This document shows, one piece after another, positions 9,627-18,528 of a stretch of DNA of 64,000 nt. The stretch lies in assembly GCF_900094625.1 (NCBI RefSeq), contig NZ_FMAJ01000018.1, forward strand, positions 1-64,000, in the 5' to 3' direction. The translations under genes and the position numbers were made by a program. Numbering within the stretch: position 1 is the first letter of the stretch; every line of letters begins with the position of its first letter. Source of the DNA: Rhizobium aethiopicum. GTDB taxonomy: Bacteria > Pseudomonadota > Alphaproteobacteria > Rhizobiales > Rhizobiaceae. A model generated the notes under the pieces. The model ran no database searches. It had not been told where the DNA came from and saw nothing but the letters and a program-made list of their open reading frames with translations.

Positions 9627-9710
9627 GCGATATCTCCCTGGCAATGCCTTTGCATGCTGCCACTTTGCCCGGCTTTCACTTACAGTCAATTCCGTAATAA
9701 TTCGAAAGAT

Positions 9711-11123
9711 TTATGCCGGTTGGGAAATTATGCGCGGTGTCACGCGCATCGGAAGGCCATTCTGCGGCTGCGTCGTCAGCTTCTGCACCGGCCAGGGTTT
9801 GGTGGTTTCCGTCTGGTCGAAACGGAAGCGGCGCATCATGACCGCCAATGCGATCACCGCCTCCTGCAGCGCGAAGGTCGCGCCGATGCAGACGCGCGGA
9901 CCGGCGCCGAACGGCAGAAACTGGAAGCGGCCGATGTTGCCGCGGTTTTCCGGAAGGAACCGTTCGGGCATGTAGGCGCGCGGCTTTTCCCAATAGAGTT
10001 CGTGGCGATGCAGCGTCCACGGCATGATGAGCACGGTGATGTCGGCCGGGATCTCGATCCTTTCGCCCTTGGCATTCGTCCAGAAGTCATCGGCGATCGC
10101 GGCGCGATTGATCGAAGGTGCGGGCGGATACAGCCTCAGCGCTTCTTCAAAGGCCGCCCGCGTGACCGGCATCAGATCCAGCCATTCCACAGGCTCGGCG
10201 CCGGTTGCCAGGACGGCGTCGATCTCCGTCTCCATCGCCTCACGGATATGCGGGCTGTTCGCGACACAATAAAGCGTCCAGGCGAGCGCGCGCGCCGTGG
10301 TCTCATGGCCTGCACCGATGAAGGTCAGGATATTATCCTCGATCTCCTCCTTGGTCAGGCCGTCGGGGCCTGCCTGTTCGAGGAGCAGCGTCAGAAAATC
10401 GTCCGGTGCCGCGGCGCGATCGGACTTCATCTTTGCAAGCCGCATATCCATGGTGTCACGCACGATCGCCCTGAATTTCTCCAGCACCTTCTGGCCGCCG
10501 ATGCGAGTCAGGCGCGGCACCCAGGAGGGCGCGCGCAGCAGGTCCATCGGGTCGACGCGGCCCATGCGGTGGAGGAGCTGGTTGACGTCGTCGGAGAAAT
10601 GACCGCTCGATGAGACGATTTCGCCGGAGAAGAGCGTATCGGCAAGAATCGCGAAGGTCAGATCGGTCATGTCGGTGGCGATATCGAAGACCTGGCCGGC
10701 CGCATCGGCGCCCTCATATTTGCGGATAAAATCTTCGGATTGCCGCAGCATCTGGCCGGCAAAGCCTTTGGCGTGGCGCGGCGTGAAGACAGGCGCGACC
10801 GCCTTTCGCGACCGCTTCCAGACCGGGCCTTCGGCCGTCAGCAGACCGTCGCGCAGGATGGGCCGCAGCACCAGCTGGCGAATGTCGGACATGCGGTAAT
10901 TGCCGGCATTATCGACCAGCACGTGCTTGATCAGGCCGGGATCGTTGACGATCAGCGTGTGTTGCCCAAAGAAGCTCGTCTTGATCCAGGGCAGCGTGTA
11001 GGACGGCTCGCCCCAGAGTTCGAGCGGGTTGCGCAGGATGATACGGATGATATCAAGCCGGCTCGGCGGCACGGTGCGCGGCAGCGGTGCCGGCGGAACG
11101 AAGGGATCCGGACGCATGTCCAT
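9711..11123 (-). CDS. Cytochrome P450
   Basis: A 470-aa soluble P450. The I-helix oxygen-activation motif GAGHETTA, the K-helix ExxR (EALR), the PERF motif (MPERFLPE) and the heme-binding loop FGAGPRVCIG with the axial Cys are all present. There is no N-terminal membrane anchor. Substrate is unknown; the general layout resembles bacterial CYPs acting on fatty acids or terpenoids, but no redox partner lies nearby. I chose ATG at 11123 (MDMRPDPF); a TTG two codons earlier is less likely. Confidence 0.92.
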   Translation of the reverse strand: MDMRPDPFVPPAPLPRTVPPSRLDIIRIILRNPLELWGEPSYTLPWIKTSFFGQHTLIVNDPGLIKHVLVDNAGNYRMSDIRQLVLRPILRDGLLTAEGPVWKRSRKAVAPVFTPRHAKGFAGQMLRQSEDFIRKYEGADAAGQVFDIATDMTDLTFAILADTLFSGEIVSSSGHFSDDVNQLLHRMGRVDPMDLLRAPSWVPRLTRIGGQKVLEKFRAIVRDTMDMRLAKMKSDRAAAPDDFLTLLLEQAGPDGLTKEEIEDNILTFIGAGHETTARALAWTLYCVANSPHIREAMETEIDAVLATGAEPVEWLDLMPVTRAAFEEALRLYPPAPSINRAAIADDFWTNAKGERIEIPADITVLIMPWTLHRHELYWEKPRAYMPERFLPENRGNIGRFQFLPFGAGPRVCIGATFALQEAVIALAVMMRRFRFDQTETTKPWPVQKLTTQPQNGLPMRVTPRIISQPA

Positions 11124-11171
11124 CGTCAAAGCCTTTCGGGGAAGAGCGACGCCTTCCCGGCAAGCTTGAAG

Positions 11172-12119
11172 CTAGAGCAGGTCCTTGAGTTCGTCCAGCT
11201 TGTCGTTGATCAGCCAGCCGTAATAATTCTCCTCGGGCCAGACGGTCGCGCCTGAAGATCGGTTTTTCGCAGCAAGGGCTGCGGCACGCTGGCGCGAATT
11301 GCCGACATTGTAAAGCGTCGCCGTCAGGCCGGGATTGCCTGATATGTCCATGCCGGCAATCTCCTTGTAATCGTCGATCGATCTGCGGATCGAGGCGGCG
11401 ACGAAGGCGAGCGAGATGTCGGGATCCATGATGGCCCTGTAGACGGCGCCGGCATTCTTCTCGTTCAGCTTCGGATAACCGGAGACCCGGCTCACCAGAT
11501 CGGAGAGCATCAGCGCCGTCAGCGGATTGACCTGGCCGAGGCCGAAGGTCTGGCCGGCATAGAAGGGCTGGAAAAAGACAGCGCTGAAACGGTTGTTGGG
11601 GAAGCTCTCGCCGCCGACCGTCTTGCCGCGGAAGTCGCTTTCCCAGACATCTTCACGGCAAGACCAGAGCGTGTAGGAATCACTCTTGCCCTTGCACCCG
11701 GCAAATTGCGGCCGCGCCACGAAATCGTCGATGCCTTCGCCGTCATAGGCGAAGCGGAAGCTCTCACCGGCATAGGAGGCGGCCTTGACATAATAGGCCT
11801 GCAGCCGGTCGTAGGCATCGACATTATAGGTATGTTCGCCGACGATCGCACCGATAACATGGATGGGATTGATGCCGTAAGCGCTGGAGACCTTGCGGAT
11901 CTTGGCCATCAGCTCGCGATCGGTCGCCAGAAGCTCGTGCACCTTCTCGTATTTCAGATCGAAGCTGCTTTTCGTGCCCTTGGTGCGGCGGACGGATGCG
12001 CCCGGAATATCGGGCTGCTCGGCATGGCGATTGCCCGCCGGCACCGCCTGCATTGCGAAGGCCGGCGCCGAGTTCGCCAGGGCCACGGCAATCAATAGGC
12101 TTGTCAAAAGGCGTCGCAC
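11172..12119 (-). CDS. Secreted DUF1402 family protein with lysozyme-like motifs
   Basis: A 315-aa protein with a Sec signal peptide (cleavage after AFA near residue 22) and a GTG start. It belongs to DUF1402, a family known mainly from Rhizobiales. Three short motifs are spaced as in soluble lytic transglycosylases: GAIVGEHTYN with Glu95, GLGQVNPLTA at 193-202, and ATLYNVGN at 267-274. They resemble the catalytic-Glu helix, the GLMQ-x-x-P motif and the AYNAG motif of the SLT/goose-lysozyme fold. A periplasmic peptidoglycan-cleaving role is my inference. It lies upstream of, and in line with, the P450 gene. Confidence 0.75.
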   Translation of the reverse strand: MRRLLTSLLIAVALANSAPAFAMQAVPAGNRHAEQPDIPGASVRRTKGTKSSFDLKYEKVHELLATDRELMAKIRKVSSAYGINPIHVIGAIVGEHTYNVDAYDRLQAYYVKAASYAGESFRFAYDGEGIDDFVARPQFAGCKGKSDSYTLWSCREDVWESDFRGKTVGGESFPNNRFSAVFFQPFYAGQTFGLGQVNPLTALMLSDLVSRVSGYPKLNEKNAGAVYRAIMDPDISLAFVAASIRRSIDDYKEIAGMDISGNPGLTATLYNVGNSRQRAAALAAKNRSSGATVWPEENYYGWLINDKLDELKDLL

Positions 12120-12200
12120 GATCCGCTATCCCGTCCGTTCATCGTCCTGTTCGCGAAGCGGCTGACTGGACCAGAATCTTGGCCGAATAAAGCCGGAGCG

Positions 12201-12239
12201 GAAAACAAAACGGGCCTTCACTAGAAAGGAAAAGGCCCG
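12201..12239 (-). terminator. Intrinsic terminator of hslVU
   Basis: On the minus strand CGGGCCTT (12239-12232) and AAGGCCCG (12218-12211) form a stem with a 13-nt loop, followed by TTTTGTTTT. It lies about 70 bp beyond the hslU stop. Confidence 0.75.
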
Positions 12240-12306
12240 CTGTCGAGAGTGGAATTCGTCACAAGTCGGCATTACAGCGGTTAAGCCATGAACCGGTGCG
12301 CCGATA

Positions 12307-13614
12307 TCACAGAATGAAGCGTGACAAATCCGTATTCTGCGCGAGATCGCCGACATGTTCGCGCACATAGGCTGCGTCGATGGTGACGGCTGCCCCGGCC
12401 CGATCGGGCGCATTGTAGGAAATATCGTCCAACACCCGCTCCATCACCGTCTGCAGGCGGCGGGCGCCGATATTCTCGACCGAGGAGTTCAAATGTACGG
12501 CGACGTCGGCGAGCGCGTCGATCGCGTCCTCGGTGAAATCGAGGCTCAGGCTTTCGGTTTCCATCAGCGCCCGATACTGGCGGATGAGGCTTGCTTCGGT
12601 TTCCGTCAGGATCCGGCGGAAATCCTCCTTATTCAACGCACGCAGCTCGACACGGATCGGCAGGCGGCCCTGCAGTTCGGGGAGAAGATCGGAGGGTTTG
12701 GAGACATGGAAGGCGCCCGACGCGATGAAGAGGATATGGTCGGTCTTCACAGGCCCGTATTTGGTCGAGACCGTCGTACCCTCGACGAGCGGCAGCAGGT
12801 CGCGCTGGACACCTTCACGCGAAACGCCGGCGCCCATGCCGCCGTCGCGGGCGGCGATCTTGTCGATTTCGTCAAGGAAGACAATCCCGTCATTTTCGGT
12901 GGAGCGAACGGCTTCGCGCTGGATCACCTCGTTGTCGATCAGCTTGTCGGATTCGTCGCGGATCAGATCGGTATAGGAGGCCTTGACCGTCGTGCGGACC
13001 TTCTTGGTGCGTCCGCCCATTGCCTTGCCGAACATTTCCGACAGGTTGAGTACGCCGATATTGGCACCCGGCATGCCGGGTATTTCGAAGCCTCCCATGC
13101 CGGAACCGGCATCGGCCACCTCGATATCGATTTCCTTGTCGTCGAGTTCACCGTCCCTGAGCTTTTTGCGGAAACTTTCGCGGGTGGCCGGCGAAGCGGT
13201 GGTGCCGACCAGCGCATCGAGGACACGCTCCTCGGCGCTCACATGCGCCTTGGCTTGCACCTCGGCCCGCTTCTTCTCGCGCACCAGGCCGATGCCGACC
13301 TCGACCAGATCGCGGATGATCTGTTCGACATCCCGGCCGACATAACCGACCTCGGTGAACTTGGTCGCTTCGACCTTGATGAAGGGCGCGCCGGCAAGTT
13401 TTGCCAGACGGCGGGAGATCTCCGTCTTGCCGACGCCGGTCGGGCCGATCATCAGGATGTTCTTCGGCATGACTTCGTCGCGCAGGCTCGGGTCGAGCTG
13501 CTGGCGACGCCAGCGATTGCGCAGTGCAATTGCGACGGCGCGTTTGGCGTCATGCTGGCCGATGATATAGCGATCGAGTTCGGAAACGATCTCGCGGGGG
13601 GAAAAGGTCGTCAT
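12307..13614 (-). CDS. hslU: ATP-dependent protease ATPase subunit HslU
   Basis: A 435-aa AAA+ unfoldase that feeds substrates to the HslV peptidase. Walker A is GPTGVGKTE at 57-65 and Walker B is GIVFLDEIDKIA. The N-terminal REIVSELDRYIIGQ and the C-terminal LSRFIL tail, which docks into HslV and activates it, are both conserved. Its ATG is 93 bp downstream of hslV, consistent with a bicistronic hslVU operon reading leftward. Confidence 0.96.
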   Translation of the reverse strand: MTTFSPREIVSELDRYIIGQHDAKRAVAIALRNRWRRQQLDPSLRDEVMPKNILMIGPTGVGKTEISRRLAKLAGAPFIKVEATKFTEVGYVGRDVEQIIRDLVEVGIGLVREKKRAEVQAKAHVSAEERVLDALVGTTASPATRESFRKKLRDGELDDKEIDIEVADAGSGMGGFEIPGMPGANIGVLNLSEMFGKAMGGRTKKVRTTVKASYTDLIRDESDKLIDNEVIQREAVRSTENDGIVFLDEIDKIAARDGGMGAGVSREGVQRDLLPLVEGTTVSTKYGPVKTDHILFIASGAFHVSKPSDLLPELQGRLPIRVELRALNKEDFRRILTETEASLIRQYRALMETESLSLDFTEDAIDALADVAVHLNSSVENIGARRLQTVMERVLDDISYNAPDRAGAAVTIDAAYVREHVGDLAQNTDLSRFIL

Positions 13615-13707
13615 TACGTATCATTCTCCTGACGGTCCGGAGCCATCGGCGCCCGGCCGCAATTCATCGTTGTCGCGCCGCGGCAGGTCAGCCGGAAGGC
13701 CCGGGAT

Positions 13708-14235
13708 TCAGCTTTCGACATCCAGCAATTCCACCACGATATTGTGGTTGGTGTAGACGCAGATCTCAGCGGCGATATCGAGGGCGCGCCGGGCGATCTC
13801 TTCGGCCGATTTGTCGGTATCCATCAGTGCACGGGCGGCGGCGAAGGCAAAATTGCCGCCGGAACCGATCGCCGTCGTGCCGTGTTCCGGCTCCAGAACA
13901 TCGCCGTTGCCGGTGATTGCCAGTGTGATCGACTTGTCGGCGACGAGCATCATGGCTTCGAGATTACGCAGGTATTTGTCGGTGCGCCAGTCCTTGGCAA
14001 GCTCGACGGCGGCGCGCATCAGCTGCCCGGGATATTGTTCCAGCTTCTTTTCAAGCCGTTCGAGCAGGGTGAAGGCGTCAGCCGTGGCGCCGGCGAAACC
14101 GGCGATGACCTCGCCCTTGCCGATGCGCCGCACCTTGCGGGCATTGCCCTTCATGACGGTCTGGCCGAGGCTCACCTGGCCATCACCCGCCATCACCACC
14201 TTGCCGCCTTTTCGAACTGTAATGATTGTTGTCAT
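13708..14235 (-). CDS. hslV: ATP-dependent protease peptidase subunit HslV
   Basis: A 175-aa proteasome-beta-like peptidase. After removal of the initiator Met, Thr2 in MTTIITVRKGG is the catalytic N-terminal nucleophile. The segment VVMAGDGQVSLGQTVMKGNA and the GFAGATADAF motif are diagnostic. It assembles as two hexameric rings with HslU. hslV is divergent from hisB; the 176-bp spacer must hold both promoters. Confidence 0.96.
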   Translation of the reverse strand: MTTIITVRKGGKVVMAGDGQVSLGQTVMKGNARKVRRIGKGEVIAGFAGATADAFTLLERLEKKLEQYPGQLMRAAVELAKDWRTDKYLRNLEAMMLVADKSITLAITGNGDVLEPEHGTTAIGSGGNFAFAAARALMDTDKSAEEIARRALDIAAEICVYTNHNIVVELLDVES

Positions 14236-14411
14236 AAAACACCTGTCTGCCCATGACGCGGGCCTTTACATAAAACCGCATACCGTCCTTGTTGAACCCT
14301 ATGTAAGCAGGCCGGGGCCGATTGCAAATGGGCGGGCTTTTCTCCTGCCCGGCTTCTGGATATTTGCCGATACGCCTGATAAGGAACGGCCTTATTCCGA
14401 TGGAGGGCCAG

Positions 14412-15020
14412 ATGGCCGAGACCGCAGCAAGCCGTACGGGCAGCGTTTCCCGCAAGACCAACGAGACGTCGATTTCCGTTTCCGTCAATCTCGACGGCAC
14501 CGGCAAATCGAAGATCTCGACCGGCGTCGGCTTCTTCGACCATATGCTCGACCAGCTTTCGCGGCATTCGCTCATCGACATGGAAATCGAGGCGAAGGGC
14601 GACCTGCAGATCGACGACCATCATACGGTCGAGGATACAGGCATTGCGATCGGCCAGGCGATCTCGCAAGCGCTCGGCGACCGGCGCGGCATCACGCGCT
14701 ACGCTTCCATCGATCTCGCGATGGACGAGACGATGACCAAGGCTGCGGTCGATCTTTCCGGCCGGCCGTTCCTCGTCTGGAATGTCGCGTTCAGCGCGCC
14801 GAAGATCGGCACTTTCGACACCGAGCTGGTGCGCGAATTCTTCCAGGCGCTCGCCCAGAATGCCGGCATCACCTTGCATATTCTCAACCACTATGGCGCC
14901 AACAATCACCATATTGCCGAGACATGCTTCAAGGCCGTTGCCCGTGCACTGCGTACGGCGACAGAGATCGATCCGAGACAGGCGGGCCGTGTTCCCTCGA
15001 CGAAGGGCACGCTCGTCTGA
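14412..15020 (+). CDS. hisB: Imidazoleglycerol-phosphate dehydratase
   Basis: A 202-aa monofunctional HisB that dehydrates imidazoleglycerol phosphate to imidazoleacetol phosphate. Metal-binding motifs DDHHTVEDTG and NNHHIAE are both present, with the FFDHMLDQLSRH signature near the N-terminus. I chose the ATG at 14412 (MAETAASR), which has GGAGGG just upstream; an upstream frame extension encodes an atypical N-terminus. It opens the histidine cluster hisB-(DUF2628)-hisH-orf60-orf185-hisA-hisF-hisE. Confidence 0.95.
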   Translation: MAETAASRTGSVSRKTNETSISVSVNLDGTGKSKISTGVGFFDHMLDQLSRHSLIDMEIEAKGDLQIDDHHTVEDTGIAIGQAISQALGDRRGITRYASIDLAMDETMTKAAVDLSGRPFLVWNVAFSAPKIGTFDTELVREFFQALAQNAGITLHILNHYGANNHHIAETCFKAVARALRTATEIDPRQAGRVPSTKGTLV

Positions 15021-15042
15021 GCCCCTCAAGGGAGCGGCGAGA

Positions 15043-15528
15043 ATGACATCAAGCTATATTTTTCTAACGCCGCCCGGCAGCGCAGACACTCGCCTCGACG
15101 AGACGCGAACGATCCGCGACGGCTTCACGTGGCTCGGCTTCCTTTTTCCATGGGCATGGCTGCTGGTGCACCGGCTCTGGCTCTATGCAATCGCAGCCTT
15201 CCTCCTGCAGGCGGTTGGCGGTGGGCTGATGGATCAACCCGGTCTCTGGCCGGCGGGGATGGCGATGACACTGGGCGTGAATCTGCTGGTCGGCCTGGAG
15301 GGCCAGAATTTGCGCCTCCGCAACCTCGCCGCCAAAGGCTGGACGGAAGACCAGCTTGTTGCAGCCGATACGCTCGGCATTGCCGAGGATGTCTATTTCG
15401 CTGGCAAGGCAGGCATTGCGGAGAACGTCGACGCCGCAGCACCGGACTGGCAGAACAAGGCTGGCCCGGGCGGCCGGCACGGCCATGCCACCTCGCTTGG
15501 ACTTTTCGGTTTTGATGGAGGACGCTGA
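15043..15528 (+). CDS. DUF2628 family membrane protein inside the his operon
   Basis: A 161-aa protein with two or three hydrophobic segments (about residues 28-50, 57-77 and the following stretch) preceded by a charged N-terminus, and a hydrophilic glycine/histidine-rich tail. It matches DUF2628, whose function is unknown. The ATG at 15043 has AGGGAG upstream. It sits 22 bp after hisB and its stop overlaps the hisH start (TGATG), so it is certainly translated with the histidine genes. No histidine-pathway activity is implied by its sequence. Confidence 0.8.
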   Translation: MTSSYIFLTPPGSADTRLDETRTIRDGFTWLGFLFPWAWLLVHRLWLYAIAAFLLQAVGGGLMDQPGLWPAGMAMTLGVNLLVGLEGQNLRLRNLAAKGWTEDQLVAADTLGIAEDVYFAGKAGIAENVDAAAPDWQNKAGPGGRHGHATSLGLFGFDGGR

Positions 15529-16181
15529 TGATGCGCGTCGCGATTATCGATTACGGTTCCGGCAACCTGCGCTCGGCGACCAAGGCTTTCGAACGGGCCG
15601 CCCGCGAGGCGGGCATCGATGCGCATATCGATCTCACCGACAAGGCGGAGAATGTCGCCGCCGCCGACCGCATCGTGCTTCCGGGCGTCGGTGCCTACGC
15701 CGATTGCCGGCGCGGCCTCGATGCGGTGCCTGAGATGGCCGAGGTGCTGATCGAGACTGTCGAGAAGAAGGCACGGCCGTTCCTCGGCATCTGCGTCGGC
15801 ATGCAGCTGATGTCGTCGCGCGGCCTTGAGAAGACCGTCACGCACGGCTTCGGCTGGATCCCCGGCGACGTCATTGAGATGACACCCGACGATCCTGCCT
15901 TGAAGATTCCGCAGATCGGCTGGAACACGCTCGACCTGAGGCGTGAACATCCGCTGTTCGAAGGTATTCCAACCGGATCCGAGGGACTGCACGCCTATTT
16001 CGTGCATTCCTACCATCTTGCAGCGGAAAATGCCGCGGATGTCATTGCGACGGTCGATTATGGCGGGCGGATGACGGCGCTCGTCGGGCGCGACAACATG
16101 GTGGGTGCTCAGTTTCACCCGGAAAAGAGCCAGAAGCTCGGCCTGGCGCTGATCGCCAATTTCCTACGCTGGAATCCGTAA
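15528..16181 (+). CDS. hisH: Imidazole glycerol phosphate synthase, glutaminase subunit HisH
   Basis: A 217-aa class I glutamine amidotransferase that supplies ammonia to HisF. The nucleophile Cys lies in FLGICVGMQL and the catalytic His-Glu pair in QFHPEKSQ near the C-terminus. The N-terminal IDYGSGNLRS motif is typical. Two adjacent ATGs (15528 and 15531) could start it. The partner subunit hisF is about 1.5 kb downstream. Confidence 0.96.
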   Translation: MMRVAIIDYGSGNLRSATKAFERAAREAGIDAHIDLTDKAENVAAADRIVLPGVGAYADCRRGLDAVPEMAEVLIETVEKKARPFLGICVGMQLMSSRGLEKTVTHGFGWIPGDVIEMTPDDPALKIPQIGWNTLDLRREHPLFEGIPTGSEGLHAYFVHSYHLAAENAADVIATVDYGGRMTALVGRDNMVGAQFHPEKSQKLGLALIANFLRWNP

Positions 16182-16233
16182 TAGCTCCGCCTTATTTCCT
16201 CTTTATGGAAAGGGCGGAACAGGAGTGTGCTCG

Positions 16234-16416
16234 ATGCCAGCTTCGCGGAAATCAGGCAAGGTGTTCTATATGCTGCGGTCCTCCCGAGAGGGTCTGCCTC
16301 CCTTCTCGGACATCCGCCTTCCCGACGGGACGATCATTCGCCGTGTCGACGAAACCGTCCATCAGAGAGCGCTTGCAAATGCAGCCAAGGCATTGAAAGA
16401 AAGGCTGGACCGATGA
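16234..16416 (+). CDS. Small conserved hypothetical protein (60 aa) between hisH and hisA
   Basis: A 60-aa basic protein starting MPASRKSGKV at the ATG at 16234, which has AGGAG eight bases upstream; a GTG at 16225 is less likely. It contains FSDIRLPDGTIIRRVDE, suggesting a small beta-hairpin, and an alanine/lysine-rich C-terminal helix. Its stop overlaps the next ATG (ATGA), evidence of translational coupling. I do not recognise a family. Confidence 0.65.
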   Translation: MPASRKSGKVFYMLRSSREGLPPFSDIRLPDGTIIRRVDETVHQRALANAAKALKERLDR

Positions 16417-16970
16417 TCCACGACTTCCTTGCCGGCAACGAGAATTCGCAACTGCGCGCCAATGGGATCAACGCCGGCGACATGACAGAAGCCGTGCTGG
16501 AATTCTATATCGAAGGCGAAGACGATCTGATCGGCCTGCTTGCCTACGCCCTTTACGAACGACAGAAGCGCGATTTCGTCGTCAGCTATCGCAAGCGGAA
16601 CGCCGGCCGTTCGCCGAACGAGGCCGAGCTTGCCGCCGTTTCCAGCAACTATCTCTCCAGCGATCTGCGCAACACGCTGCGCGATCGCGCCTCACAGATT
16701 CTTTCGATCTATGCCGAGACCTATGTCGAGGCGATGGAGCCGGATATCCGGCTCGCCGCCGTCAACAGTGACGCCGTGCGGCGGGCGCAAGAGATCGAGA
16801 AATCCGTAAGGAAGCGCCTCGGTTTCTGGCGGCAGGTGCGCGCCGACTTCACCGTCACGCTGCTGCTTCTCCTGCTTTTGAGCGCCGCCACCATTGCCGC
16901 TGTCATTTTCCGCTCGGATATCGTAGATGCGTGGAATGCGCTGATGACAGCGATCACTCTACGGACGTAA
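16413..16970 (+). CDS. Conserved hypothetical protein (185 aa) with a C-terminal membrane anchor
   Basis: The protein is mostly helical and hydrophilic (residues 1-145) with one strong transmembrane segment, TVTLLLLLLLSAATIAAVIF, near 147-166 and a short tail. A tail-anchored topology with the bulk in the cytoplasm seems likely. It is coupled to the preceding 60-aa gene by a 4-base overlap and is 6 bp from hisA. I recognise no domain or catalytic motif; function is unknown. Confidence 0.75.
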   Translation: MIHDFLAGNENSQLRANGINAGDMTEAVLEFYIEGEDDLIGLLAYALYERQKRDFVVSYRKRNAGRSPNEAELAAVSSNYLSSDLRNTLRDRASQILSIYAETYVEAMEPDIRLAAVNSDAVRRAQEIEKSVRKRLGFWRQVRADFTVTLLLLLLLSAATIAAVIFRSDIVDAWNALMTAITLRT

Positions 16971-16976
16971 GGCGAC

Positions 16977-17723
16977 ATGATTCTTTTTCCCGCGATCGAT
17001 CTGAAGGGCGGCCAATGCGTCCGCCTCAAGCTCGGCGACATGCAGCAGGCGACGGTCTACAACACCGATCCGGCCGCCCAGGCGAAATCCTTCGAAGACC
17101 AGGGTTTCGAATGGCTGCACGTAGTCGATCTCGATGGCGCTTTCGCGGGACATTCAGCCAATGGCGACGCCGTCGAGGCGATCCTGAAGACGACCAAAAA
17201 CCCCGTGCAGCTCGGCGGCGGCATCCGCACACTTGATCACATCGAGGCCTGGTTGTCGCGGGGGCTGCGGCGGGTCATTCTCGGCACCGTCGCGGTCAGA
17301 AATCCCGATCTGGTCATCGAGGCCTGCCGGAAATTCCCCGGCCGCGTCGCCGTCGGCATCGATGCCAAGAGCGGCAAGGTGGCTGTCGAGGGTTGGGCGG
17401 AGGCTTCCGAACTCGGCATCGTCGAGCTCGCCAGGAAATTCGAGGGCGCCGGCGTTAGCGCGATCATCTACACCGATATCGACCGCGACGGCATCCTGAC
17501 CGGCATCAACTGGAGCTCGACGTTGGAACTTGCCGACGCCGTCTCCATTCCGGTCGTCGCCTCTGGCGGCCTTGCCTCGATCGAAGACATCAAGCGCATG
17601 CTGCAGCCGGATGCGCACAAGCTGGAAGGGGCGATTTCCGGCCGGGCGCTTTACGACGGCCGCATCGATCCGGCGGAAGCACTGGCGCTGATCAAGGCCA
17701 GCAGGCCCAAGGAGACAGCGTAA
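16977..17723 (+). CDS. hisA: ProFAR isomerase HisA
   Basis: A 248-aa (beta-alpha)8 barrel that performs the Amadori isomerisation of ProFAR to PRFAR. The first-strand FPAIDLKGGQCVRL carries the catalytic Asp; the second-half Asp is in YTDIDRDG. The two phosphate-binding loops (GGGIR and ASGGL) are present. It ends one base before hisF starts. Confidence 0.96.
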   Translation: MILFPAIDLKGGQCVRLKLGDMQQATVYNTDPAAQAKSFEDQGFEWLHVVDLDGAFAGHSANGDAVEAILKTTKNPVQLGGGIRTLDHIEAWLSRGLRRVILGTVAVRNPDLVIEACRKFPGRVAVGIDAKSGKVAVEGWAEASELGIVELARKFEGAGVSAIIYTDIDRDGILTGINWSSTLELADAVSIPVVASGGLASIEDIKRMLQPDAHKLEGAISGRALYDGRIDPAEALALIKASRPKETA

Positions 17724-18512
17724 ATGACCCTCAAGGCCCGTGTCATCCCCTGCCTCGACGTCAAGGACGGCCGCGTCGTCAAGGGCGTCAATTTCCTCAA
17801 TCTCGTCGATGCCGGCGATCCCGTCGAAGCGGCGAAGGCCTATGACGCGGCCGGTGCCGACGAGCTCTGCTTCCTCGACATCACCGCCTCCTCGGATAAT
17901 CGAGAAACGATCTTCGACGTCGTGTCGCGCACCGCCGATCAGTGCTTCATGCCGCTGACCGTCGGCGGCGGGGTCAGAACCATCGCCGACATCCGCAAGC
18001 TGCTGCTGTGCGGCGCCGACAAGGTCTCGATCAATTCCGCAGCCGTCAGCAATCCCGATTTCGTCGCCGAGGCGGCCGACAAGTTCGGCGACCAGTGCAT
18101 CGTCGTCTCGATCGATGCCAAGCGCCGGCGCACGCAGGCGGTCGGCGGCGACAATCTCAGCGCCTGGGAAATCTATACGCATGGCGGCCGAAACGCGACC
18201 GGCATCGATGCCGTCGAATTCGCTCAGAAGATGGTGGCGCGCGGTGCCGGCGAGCTGCTGGTCACCTCGATGGACCGCGACGGCACCAAGGTCGGCTACG
18301 ATCTGGAACTGACACGGACGATCGCCGATGCGGTGCGTGTGCCGGTCATTGCGTCCGGCGGCGTTGGCGACCTGGACGATCTCGTCGCCGGGGTGAAGGA
18401 GGGCCATGCCAATGCCGTGCTCGCCGCCTCGATCTTCCACTTCGGCACCTATTCCGTCGGCGAGGCGAAGCACTATATGTCGAAGTGCGGCATCGCCATG
18501 CGTCTCGACTGA
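17724..18512 (+). CDS. hisF: Imidazole glycerol phosphate synthase, cyclase subunit HisF
   Basis: A 262-aa barrel that converts PRFAR and ammonia from HisH to IGP and AICAR. The N-terminal RVIPCLDVKDGRVVKGVNF contains the catalytic Asp, and SMDRDGTKVGYD carries the second. The barrel is homologous to HisA. The ATG directly abuts the hisA stop. Confidence 0.96.
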   Translation: MTLKARVIPCLDVKDGRVVKGVNFLNLVDAGDPVEAAKAYDAAGADELCFLDITASSDNRETIFDVVSRTADQCFMPLTVGGGVRTIADIRKLLLCGADKVSINSAAVSNPDFVAEAADKFGDQCIVVSIDAKRRRTQAVGGDNLSAWEIYTHGGRNATGIDAVEFAQKMVARGAGELLVTSMDRDGTKVGYDLELTRTIADAVRVPVIASGGVGDLDDLVAGVKEGHANAVLAASIFHFGTYSVGEAKHYMSKCGIAMRLD

Positions 18513-18528
18513 ACCCGGAGAGCGGACA

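Noticed and set aside
7971..10613. An 880-codon open frame on the plus strand opposite glcB and the P450 gene
   Set aside because: It is antisense to two well-recognised genes, has no family features and is rich in His/Arg/Asp, as expected of high-GC mirror frames.
16182..16233. Hairpin between hisH and the 60-aa gene as a terminator or attenuator
   Set aside because: CCGCC/GGCGG and TTCC/GGAA arms can pair, but there is no T run, and no His-rich leader peptide is visible, so I do not call it.
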